Source: Deltaproteobacteria bacterium
Lineage (GTDB): Bacteria; Desulfobacterota; GWC2-55-46; JADFVP01
Assembly (NCBI GenBank): GCA_024275855.1
Contig: JAJRYL010000122.1
Coordinates: 1-6,510 of the forward strand
DNA length: 6,510 nucleotides
Direction: 5' to 3'
Made by a program: the position numbers and the translations under genes. Every line of letters starts with the position of its first letter. Within the stretch, counting starts at the first letter, position 1. Positions 1-5,319 of the stretch are shown in pieces. Below the pieces are notes generated by a model. That model was not told the origin of the DNA. It made no database searches and was given only the letters and a program-made list of their open reading frames with translations.

Positions 1-667
1 AACTTAAAGTTTTTAGACAGGGTTACTACCTGTGCGGTTATATATTTTTTGACCAGATAGAGTGTTATGGTTATCAATACAACGAAGATCACCACGACTA
101 CGGCCAAGACTTCGACAAAACCGCTAAAGAGGGTCGCTTCAACCTCTTCAAGCGGTACTATTACCTCAACAGCCCCTCTAACGTCTCCGGTCTTCCAATT
201 ACGTTTAATCGAGCCGGGATGCGAGTTGTGGCACCCTACGCATGCCGGCTTCATAATATCGGGTACAACATACCTAATAGATCGTTTTTCGCCTATTTTG
301 CTTATGGACCATACCGGCTCCTCCGGATTACCTTCAAGGGTTTTAAGAGCCGTTGTCTCAAACTCGTCAAGTACAGGTTTTTCCCTGTGCGAAAAAGGAT
401 AGTTACTATAAAGCTTAATAGACATGCCCGGAAATTTAGTTGCTATATCCTCGCCGAGGCTGTTTACAAGCGTTGCGGGCAGAGGAAAGACGTCGGCGTG
501 TTCAGCATAATCAAAATTGAACTTCATACCGTTCTTTTTGCCTGTTTTTACTATTTCCCGGGTATAAAACCCTCTGACCGCTATAATCTCATTTGCAACG
601 GACTTAGCGGTCTTAATGCCGGCAAGTTCGAGTGTGTTGTTCTTGAGCTGAGACATTGTAAAAACAA
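1..667 (-). pseudogene. Tll0287-like (DUF3365) c-type heme membrane sensor, 3' portion, split by an insertion sequence and cut by the window edge
   Basis: The minus-strand frame is open from the insertion junction at 667 to the left edge. Joined to the 5' piece at 2654-2740, it gives 248 visible residues. The periplasmic part, about residues 35-208, has the pattern of a Tll0287-like/DUF3365 sensor domain and ends in a block with Cys169-Val-Gly-Cys172-His173 (PACVGCHNSHP), a covalent heme c attachment motif. A second transmembrane helix follows at about residues 210-231 (VEVLAVVVVIFVVLITITLY), then a basic LVKKY stretch that starts a cytoplasmic part lying outside the window. In this family that part is usually HAMP plus a histidine kinase, GGDEF or methyl-accepting module; which one applies here cannot be seen. 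The piece has lost its own start. The first in-frame ATG is at 656 (MSQLKNN), but a product from there would lack the first membrane helix and so the export signal. The heme-sensor call is fairly secure; the ligand and output are unknown. Confidence 0.82.
660..667. repeat. Target site duplication, left copy (8 bp)
   Basis: AAAAACAA directly abuts the left inverted repeat and is repeated exactly at 2654-2661 against the right inverted repeat. An 8-bp duplication is the size known for IS1595-family insertions. Confidence 0.93.
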
Positions 668-691
668 GGCAATTATATACTTGACACACCC
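668..691 (+). repeat. Left terminal inverted repeat (24 bp)
   Basis: It begins GGCAATTATATACTTG and ends ACACACCC, and is a perfect reverse complement of 2630-2653. It contains an inward TTGACA (681-686), the -35 box of the transposase promoter. On the opposite strand it contains an outward-facing TATAAT (677-672). Confidence 0.95.
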
Positions 692-708
692 AGTATTTGT
701 GATACAAT
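681..708 (+). promoter_or_regulatory. Sigma70-type promoter of the transposase, -35 box inside the inverted repeat
   Basis: A perfect -35 box, TTGACA (681-686), and a near-consensus -10 box, TACAAT (703-708), are separated by 16 bp. Initiation 6-7 bases past the -10 box falls at about 714-715, on the A of the transposase ATG (715). No Shine-Dalgarno sequence is visible between promoter and start codon. The transposase message is therefore predicted to be leaderless. Because the -35 box lies in the terminal repeat, transposase bound at this end would be expected to block its own promoter; that is inference. Confidence 0.75.
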
Positions 709-714
709 AAGACC

Positions 715-1623
715 ATGAATACAACAACCGACATCAATCTAATAGATTTTTTTAATAGATTTTCAACAGAGCAGGTTTGTAGAGATTATCTGGAAAAAGC
801 ACGTTGGGACGATGAGATTGCTTGCCCTAAATGTGGAGTTATTGGCAACATTTACAAGTATAAGGACGGCAAGTTGTTTAAGTGTGGAGCTTGCAGAAAA
901 CAATTCACAGTTAGGGTCGGCACTATCTTTGAAGATAGCAAGATACCATTGCAGAAGTGGTTTTTAGCTATTTATCTCGCTACCAGTCTTAAAAAGGGCA
1001 TTAGCTCTATTCAACTTAGTAAATACATAGGTATTACCCAAAAGTCTGCATGGTTTATGTTGCATCGCATACGTCATGCTATTGAATCTGGTAATTTTGA
1101 TAAACCACAACTTAGTGGTGATGTAGAAATTGATGAGACATACGTTGGTGGTAAACGTCGCGGAAGCAAAAGAGGACGTGGTGGCGAGCATAAGTCTTCA
1201 ATTGTTGGAATGGTTGAACGTGATGGTGATGTACGTGCAGTCGTAACTGTAGACACTAAAGCACGTACTGTTGCACCATTGATTCGTTCTAATGTAAGTA
1301 TTAGCGCGACTATACATACAGATGAATATAAAGTTTATAACGTCTTAGATAGAATGGGGTATGACCACCAGAGAGTCAATCATAGCAAAAAAGAGTGGGT
1401 ACATAACGCTACGCACACTAATACAATTGAAGGATTTTGGAGTCATCTTAAAAGAGGCATAAACGGAATTTATCATCATGTAAGCCGTAAACACTTGCAG
1501 AATTATTGTGATGAATATCAATATCGTTATAACACCCGTTTGATGAATGATTTTGAGCGGTTTGCAAAATGGTTTAGTGGTTCGGAGTGTAGGTTAACAT
1601 ATAGCCACTTAGTAAGGAGTTAA
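715..1623 (+). CDS. IS1595-family (ISXO2-like) DDE transposase
   Basis: This 302-residue protein catalyses cut and strand transfer of the element. A zinc ribbon near the N-terminus is formed by Cys37-Pro-Lys-Cys40 and Cys57-Gly-Ala-Cys60. A helical region (about 75-125) contains the family-typical stretch SAWFMLHRIRHA, likely DNA-binding. The RNase H-like catalytic domain has first Asp140 in VEIDETYVGG, second Asp203 in HTDEYKVY, and presumed third acidic Glu239 in THTNTIEGFW, followed by Lys246 in LKRG. GIYHHVS and the C-terminal DEYQYRYNTR are also characteristic of the ISXO2-like domain. Length is normal for the family and the frame is intact. The start at 715 is chosen because the product then begins just upstream of the conserved N-terminal region and lies exactly at the predicted transcription start. 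The next gene begins two bases after the stop codon. Confidence 0.95.
   Translation: MNTTTDINLIDFFNRFSTEQVCRDYLEKARWDDEIACPKCGVIGNIYKYKDGKLFKCGACRKQFTVRVGTIFEDSKIPLQKWFLAIYLATSLKKGISSIQLSKYIGITQKSAWFMLHRIRHAIESGNFDKPQLSGDVEIDETYVGGKRRGSKRGRGGEHKSSIVGMVERDGDVRAVVTVDTKARTVAPLIRSNVSISATIHTDEYKVYNVLDRMGYDHQRVNHSKKEWVHNATHTNTIEGFWSHLKRGINGIYHHVSRKHLQNYCDEYQYRYNTRLMNDFERFAKWFSGSECRLTYSHLVRS
1613..1618 (+). promoter_or_regulatory. Ribosome binding site of the BRO-N gene
   Basis: AAGGAG lies six bases before the ATG at 1626, within the last codons of the transposase gene. It contrasts with the transposase gene, which has no recognisable Shine-Dalgarno sequence, and it fixes the BRO-N start. Confidence 0.75.
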
Positions 1624-1625
1624 GC

Positions 1626-2621
1626 ATGGAAAAACAAGAAATATTAATACCAAGCGAAGGTGAAAGCAAAATAGATATTTTCAAAAAGAAAGAGATCAGA
1701 AAAGTCTTTCACGAAAACGAATGGTGGTTTTCTGTGAAGGATGTATTGGAATCGTTAACCGATACAACAGATGGTACGCGGTATTCAAGTTACTTAAGAG
1801 CAAAGGATCCGGGGCTTAAAGAAAGGTGGTCGGAAATTACGAGTACCTTGCCATTTCAGTCTGGTAGGGGTGTTCAGAAGACAACATTCATAGATATTGA
1901 AGGGATATTCCGTTTAATTCAGCCAATACCAAGTCAAAAAGTAGAACCATTTAAGAAGTGGCTTGCTAAGGTTGGATTAGAACGCTTACAGGAAATCAAA
2001 AACCCTGAATTGGCGATAAAACGTGCTATGACGCTTTATCGAGCAAAAGGTTATGATGATGAATGGATTGAGCAACGAATCAGAAACAAGGCAAGTCGAG
2101 ATATGTTAACAGATGAGTGGGATAAACGAGGAATGAAAGACTACATAGGTCTATTAACTGACGCTGTGTCGATCAAGACTTTCGGGATAAACATAAAAGC
2201 TCATAAGCGGATAAAGAACATTAAGAGTCAAAGCCTAAGAGATAATATGACTCCTATAGAACTAACGCTTAACACTTTAGGCGAACAAACAACAAGAGAG
2301 ATCATCAAAGCAACAGATCCTGATAGCTTGAGAGAACATAAAAAAGCAGCTGAGCAAGGTGGTAGAATTGCGGGTGATGCTCGTAAAAAAATTGAGCAAG
2401 TCACAGGGAATAAAGTCGTTTCAGGAACAAACTATTTAACTGAAAGACAAAGAAGAAATAATGACAAGTCGGAGAACGAATTTAGCTCAATAATCAATAC
2501 ATTGATAGATGTTCCTATGGAAAAAAAGGAAACTACATCAGCAGAGAAGCCATTAAAAATTGACGAAGATTTTGACAGTATTATGCCTATGATAGCCAAA
2601 GCTAATATACCGAAAGGCTAA
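1626..2621 (+). CDS. BRO-N domain (phage antirepressor-like) protein, passenger gene of the insertion sequence
   Basis: This 331-residue soluble protein has no signal peptide or membrane segment. Residues about 17-120 look like a BRO-N/antirepressor domain: IRKVFHENEWWFSVKDVLESL, then TTFIDIEGIFRLI and a KKWLAKVG stretch. Residues about 207-271 carry a second conserved block seen in BRO and DinD-like proteins: NMTPIELTLNTLGEQTTREI, then AAEQGGRIAGDARKKIE and TGNKVVSGTNYL. The last 60 residues are polar and probably flexible. BRO-N proteins from phages and large DNA viruses bind DNA and often regulate transcription; what one does for an insertion sequence is not known. The start is supported by AAGGAG at 1613-1618, six bases before ATG, overlapping the end of the transposase gene, so the two genes should be co-transcribed and possibly coupled. 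The stop lies only eight bases before the right inverted repeat, so the gene belongs to the element. It could act as a transposition regulator, a target-choice factor or a neutral cargo gene. Confidence 0.82.
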   Translation: MEKQEILIPSEGESKIDIFKKKEIRKVFHENEWWFSVKDVLESLTDTTDGTRYSSYLRAKDPGLKERWSEITSTLPFQSGRGVQKTTFIDIEGIFRLIQPIPSQKVEPFKKWLAKVGLERLQEIKNPELAIKRAMTLYRAKGYDDEWIEQRIRNKASRDMLTDEWDKRGMKDYIGLLTDAVSIKTFGINIKAHKRIKNIKSQSLRDNMTPIELTLNTLGEQTTREIIKATDPDSLREHKKAAEQGGRIAGDARKKIEQVTGNKVVSGTNYLTERQRRNNDKSENEFSSIINTLIDVPMEKKETTSAEKPLKIDEDFDSIMPMIAKANIPKG

Positions 2622-2629
2622 TGCGTATC

Positions 2630-2653
2630 GGGTGTGTCAAGTATATAATTGCC
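2630..2653 (-). repeat. Right terminal inverted repeat (24 bp)
   Basis: It is a perfect reverse complement of 668-691. Its outward-facing (plus) strand contains TATAAT at 2644-2649, but no matching -35 box is seen 16-18 bp upstream. Its inward strand carries TTGACA (2640-2635) without a -10 partner, so the strong promoter exists only at the left end. Confidence 0.95.
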
Positions 2654-2661
2654 AAAAACAA
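2654..2661. repeat. Target site duplication, right copy (8 bp)
   Basis: AAAAACAA directly follows the right inverted repeat and is identical to 660-667. Confidence 0.93.
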
Positions 2662-2740
2662 TCGCCAGCGTGCCAGCAATAAAGCAAAGAATAGCGGGTA
2701 CGGCTATTTTATTCTTAATAGACCAATCTGAAAACTTCAT
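2654..2740 (-). pseudogene. 5' fragment of the disrupted heme sensor gene (start codon and first transmembrane helix)
   Basis: On the minus strand the ATG at 2740 is preceded by GAGGT (2755-2751), ten bases upstream. It opens 29 codons beginning MKFSDWSIKNKIAVP and continuing into the hydrophobic run AILCFIAGTLAIVF, a typical first helix of a membrane sensor. The frame is cut by the insertion. In the present arrangement it reads into the element for 11 more codons (GNYILDTPDTH) and stops at 2620-2618, giving a 40-residue peptide with no sensor domain. Deleting the element plus one target copy joins ATT-GTT-TTT to ACA-ATG-TCT in the same frame, giving a continuous sensor with helix, periplasmic domain and second helix. 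Confidence 0.85.
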
Positions 2741-3025
2741 TAAAGGGTAGACCTCATATGTTAAATTATTGTGTCTTATAATTTATTTATCGGAAGTAAT
2801 TAAAAGTTCTGAATACTCCATAAGGCCTTTTTTGCTTAATATAAAGAGTATATTAAACCTCTACCTTAAGGTTAATACCCGCTGTCTGCTTTTGTTCGCT
2901 TTAAACACCCGCGTATCAATAGATACCAGGCAACAGGCCCTGTTTCGTTATTATCTTTTATATGGTACTTTGTCGGTTGTCTTATATTTTTCCATTGTAT
3001 TTTTTATAAACAGGAGACTCGGGAA
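2741..3025. other. Divergent intergenic region between the sensor gene and rsmB
   Basis: This 285-bp, AT-rich stretch must hold the upstream regions of the minus-strand sensor gene and of rsmB. AT-rich -10-like hexamers occur on both strands (TATAAG on the minus strand at about 2776-2781, TATAAA on the plus strand at 3005-3010), but none has a convincing -35 partner, so no promoter is assigned. Two short perfect palindromes, AAGGCCTT (2822-2829) and ACCTTAAGGT (2863-2872), are present and may be chance. No coding region is supported here. Confidence 0.5.
3012..3016 (+). promoter_or_regulatory. Ribosome binding site of rsmB
   Basis: AGGAG with a nine-base spacer to the ATG at 3026. It supports this start, at which the protein begins with the expected NusB-domain N-terminus. 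Confidence 0.7.
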
Positions 3026-4381
3026 ATGGCGGAAGCTTCAAGGGTATCGGCCTCCAAGGTGCTTTGCAGGGTATGTACGGGCGGGTATGCCGATATACTG
3101 CTCGACAGTGAGCTTTCGGGGCTGCCCCCAGAGTTGAGGCCCTTTACTACCGAACTGGTTTATGGTGTGCTGAGGTCGCAGGTGCGAATCGATTATATTA
3201 TTAGCGCCTTCGCCTCTGTAAAGCCGGAAAAGATGGAGCACAAGGTTTTGACCGCCCTCAGGTTAGGCGTGTATCAACTTTTATTCCTCTCCGGCGTGCC
3301 CGTGCATGCGGCTATTAACGAGTCCGTGGAGCTTGTTCGCTCTCTCGGGCGCAAAAGGGCAGGTTTTGTAAACGGAGTACTCAGGCGTATCAATCTTGAA
3401 GGCAGGGATGTCCGCTTTCCCGATATACGTAAAGAGTCCGTAAGGCACATTACCTTTTTTTATTCGCACCCGGAGTGGATTGTGCGCCGCTGGGTTGATA
3501 GATACGGTATTGAAGGGGCTGTTGAGCTATGTAAGGCCAACCTTGAGCCGCCCTCTAAAAGCATAAGGGTAAATAGAATAAAGGTGCCGGACGAAACGGG
3601 TAGAAAAGAGCTTGTTGAAGATCTGGAAAAGGCCGGTTTTACTGTTAACCCGAACGCTTATGCCCCGGACGGTCTGGAGCTTGAGGGGCGTGGAAGGCTG
3701 GGCGCGCGAGGGGAAGGCGTAAAGTCTCGTTTTTATATTCAGGATATCGGGTCGCAGCTTATTTCGTGCCTGCTCTCTCCCGAACCAGGGGCGAGCGTGC
3801 TCGACGCTTGCGCTGCGCCCGGCGGAAAGAGCGTTCACCTGGCCGCGCTAATGGAAAACCGTGGCAGTCTTTATGCGTTGGAGCGTAATAAGGCGCGGGC
3901 TGAAAGGCTTGAGGTTACGCTAAAGAGGTTTGGGGTTACAAATAGCGTTGTGCTCCGCGCAGATTCCGAACTGCCTTTAAAGCTCGGTTCTAACGCGCCA
4001 AACGAGTTCGATTATGTGCTTTGCGACGCGCCCTGTTCGGGGCTTGGGGTGCTTGGAAGGGCCCCGGATATTAAGGCCAGAAGAAAAGAGGCCGACCTGG
4101 CCGATTTATCGCGGAGGCAAAAGAGGCTTATGGAGAACTTGAGCGCTTATGTAAAACCGGGCGGCGTATTGGTCTATTCGGTCTGCAGCGGCGAACCCGA
4201 AGAGAGCACGGAGGTAATCGACACGTTTTTAACTAAACACCCGGACTTCAGTATCGAGAGCGGCGCCGAACATCTGCCGCCCTCGTGTCTCTCACTGGTG
4301 GATGAAAGAGGTTTTTTAAAGACTTTACGCCAGTCCGGGATGGACTGTTTTTTCGCCGCGCGGTTGAGGCGGCACGGTTAG
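3026..4381 (+). CDS. rsmB: 16S rRNA (cytosine-967-C5)-methyltransferase RsmB
   Basis: The enzyme transfers a methyl group from S-adenosylmethionine to C5 of cytosine 967 (E. coli numbering) in 16S rRNA. The 451-residue protein is close to the family length. Residues about 5-130 form the NusB-like RNA-binding domain, ending in the typical PVHAAINESVELVR...GFVNGVLRR pattern. The central part (about 145-240) is the RsmB linker and RNA-recognition region, with FYSHPEWIVRRW and the YIQDIGSQL stretch just before the methyltransferase fold. Motif I, binding SAM, is DACAAPGGK (260-268). Motif IV is CDAPCSGLG with Cys337. Motif VI is YSVCSGEPEE with Cys387, matching the catalytic nucleophile. Motif VI reads SVCSGEPEE rather than the common STCSI-PEEN, a mild variation that keeps the cysteine. 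The start is supported by AGGAG at 3012-3016, nine bases before ATG. It stands alone on the plus strand. Confidence 0.96.
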   Translation: MAEASRVSASKVLCRVCTGGYADILLDSELSGLPPELRPFTTELVYGVLRSQVRIDYIISAFASVKPEKMEHKVLTALRLGVYQLLFLSGVPVHAAINESVELVRSLGRKRAGFVNGVLRRINLEGRDVRFPDIRKESVRHITFFYSHPEWIVRRWVDRYGIEGAVELCKANLEPPSKSIRVNRIKVPDETGRKELVEDLEKAGFTVNPNAYAPDGLELEGRGRLGARGEGVKSRFYIQDIGSQLISCLLSPEPGASVLDACAAPGGKSVHLAALMENRGSLYALERNKARAERLEVTLKRFGVTNSVVLRADSELPLKLGSNAPNEFDYVLCDAPCSGLGVLGRAPDIKARRKEADLADLSRRQKRLMENLSAYVKPGGVLVYSVCSGEPEESTEVIDTFLTKHPDFSIESGAEHLPPSCLSLVDERGFLKTLRQSGMDCFFAARLRRHG

Positions 4382-4689
4382 TTTCATCCAGCTTACCTTG
4401 CTCGGTACAGACGTTATATATCTGAAATTAACAGAAGTAGCGTTAATAAAGAGGGGGCTACGCGCCCCTTTAAGGCGGGTTTTTACTTAATTATTAAAAA
4501 TTCCAGATTTCTTGCCTGGGAGAACAGGCTGTCCGAAAAAAGGTTTGACCCTAAGGCTGATAACCTAATATATCTCCGGTTACTGCCGTGGTATTTTTTC
4601 TGAAGTCTGATAGAAAGAAGCGAACTTGGGCAGAGAGAACGCGGTTGCGTCTGCGCATCTGCTTCACAGTCGTACAGTAGTTTTTTTAA
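4382..4689. other. Convergent intergenic region downstream of rsmB and the lipoprotein gene
   Basis: This 308-bp stretch separates two genes that converge on it. Besides the hairpin at 4451-4484 it contains a short GCCTG/CAGGC stem (4514-4518 with 4525-4529) that is not followed by a T-run on either strand. I see no tRNA, no recognisable small RNA and no credible coding frame. Confidence 0.5.
4451..4484 (+). terminator. Possible Rho-independent terminator, perhaps bidirectional
   Basis: A stem of up to eight pairs (4451-4458 with 4464-4471, core GGGGC/GCCCC, two G-T pairs) encloses the loop TACGC. On the plus strand a T5 run (4480-4484) follows after eight bases, which is farther than ideal. 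On the minus strand the hairpin is followed by CTTTATT. Its place between convergent genes fits a shared terminator for rsmB and the envelope operon. The call is tentative because neither T-run is ideal. Confidence 0.4.
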
Positions 4690-5319
4690 TTATGGAAGCC
4701 AGTCAAAGTACTCTTTTCTTTTAGCCAGGGCGTTGCAAACCGGCATGGTTGAAAAGAGGTCGTTAATAAAACGTTGTACACGCGGTTCGTAAACCTTGAT
4801 AATCGCAAGCTCCATCGACTTTTTATCGAGCCTTATATCCGATTCCGCCGTACTGTGCTCCGCGCTCCAGAGTTTTTCACCTTCTTTCGAGTAGAGGGTA
4901 AAGCGCGCCTTTAACTTCAGGTATGCGTATGTTAAGAGCATGTCGCTCTCCCAGTCGGTAATCTCTATAACGAGTACCGAATCTGTTCCAAGCTTGTTCG
5001 CTATCGTAGCCGGATTTTTAACGTCAAGTTTTTTTCTTTCTATTACGTCGTCTACGCTTTTAAGGGTCGGGGTTTTGTAGTTGTGAGTGCGCAGTTTTTT
5101 GTTTGTCATCGACCTGAAGATACTCGCTACAACGCTGTCTTGTTTATCGACATTTTCGCTCCAGACGATAGGCAGCACCGCTACGGTACGTGGCGTGTGT
5201 ACTCTCATGATATCGTCAACGGAATACTTGACCGCGTGCGAGCAGCCGGAGAGCAGTATGCTTGTTAGAACGGCAACGATTATAACAATAGAGGGTCGCC
5301 CGTTTTTACTCTTCTTCAT
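4690..5319 (-). CDS. Outer-membrane lipoprotein, GNA1162/DUF799-like
   Basis: This 209-residue protein has a lipoprotein signal peptide: basic KKSKNGR, a hydrophobic core (11-22), and lipobox LSGC with the lipidated Cys at 26. Ser follows the Cys, so outer-membrane sorting is expected. The mature part has PRTVAVLPIVWSENVD (43-58), an ANKLGTDSVLVIEITDWES segment (107-125) and a strand ending in LWSAE (150-154). This order resembles the GNA1162/DUF799 family, which has a TolB-N-like fold and is related to the LpoB type of peptidoglycan-synthase activators. The match is by pattern only and the function is unknown. The gene begins 14 bases inside the end of the upstream FlgT-N-like gene, with GGAGA just before the ATG, so translation is probably coupled. 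A role in envelope or peptidoglycan assembly together with that neighbour is inference. Confidence 0.68.
   Translation of the reverse strand: MKKSKNGRPSIVIIVAVLTSILLSGCSHAVKYSVDDIMRVHTPRTVAVLPIVWSENVDKQDSVVASIFRSMTNKKLRTHNYKTPTLKSVDDVIERKKLDVKNPATIANKLGTDSVLVIEITDWESDMLLTYAYLKLKARFTLYSKEGEKLWSAEHSTAESDIRLDKKSMELAIIKVYEPRVQRFINDLFSTMPVCNALAKRKEYFDWLP

Larger units (their letters stand above)
668..2653 (+). mobile_element. Complete IS1595/ISXO2-family insertion sequence with a passenger gene
   Basis: The 1986-bp element is bounded by perfect 24-bp inverted repeats (668-691 and 2630-2653, both starting GGCAATTATA when read inward) and flanked by an 8-bp direct repeat, AAAAACAA. It carries two tandem plus-strand genes: an IS1595-type transposase and a BRO-N-like protein. 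The family call rests on the transposase (N-terminal zinc ribbon plus ISXO2-like DDE domain) and agrees with the 8-bp target duplication. Perfect ends, an exact target duplication and two intact frames suggest a recent insertion and possibly a still active element. It is visibly AT-richer than the host genes: 23 of 60 G+C at 1021-1080, against 39 of 60 at 4021-4080 in rsmB. It sits in the opposite orientation to the sensor gene it interrupts. Confidence 0.93.

Noticed and set aside
67..710. Two overlapping plus-strand open frames (67-402 and 219-710) upstream of the transposase
   Set aside because: They lie antisense to the clear sensor gene with its CxxCH motif and transmembrane helix, have no family-like sequence, and one of them runs across the insertion junction into the element.
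668..2653. Phage remnant or CRISPR/defence island, suggested by the BRO-N gene
   Set aside because: There are no other phage genes, no repeat-spacer arrays and no integrase. The gene is completely explained as cargo of the insertion sequence.
2863..2872. Palindrome ACCTTAAGGT as an operator for rsmB or the sensor gene
   Set aside because: A single 10-bp palindrome in AT-rich DNA is easily chance. It is not repeated and is not placed against a convincing promoter.
2769..3137. Plus-strand open frame of 122 codons before rsmB
   Set aside because: It overlaps the first 112 bases of rsmB in another frame, has AT-rich composition typical of noncoding DNA, no ribosome binding site, and no recognisable domain.
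4500..4689. Possible small RNA between the convergent genes
   Set aside because: Only short stems are visible (GCCTG/CAGGC at 4514-4529 and TGCG/CGCA near 4650), with no promoter, no T-run terminator and no match to a known RNA fold that I recognise.
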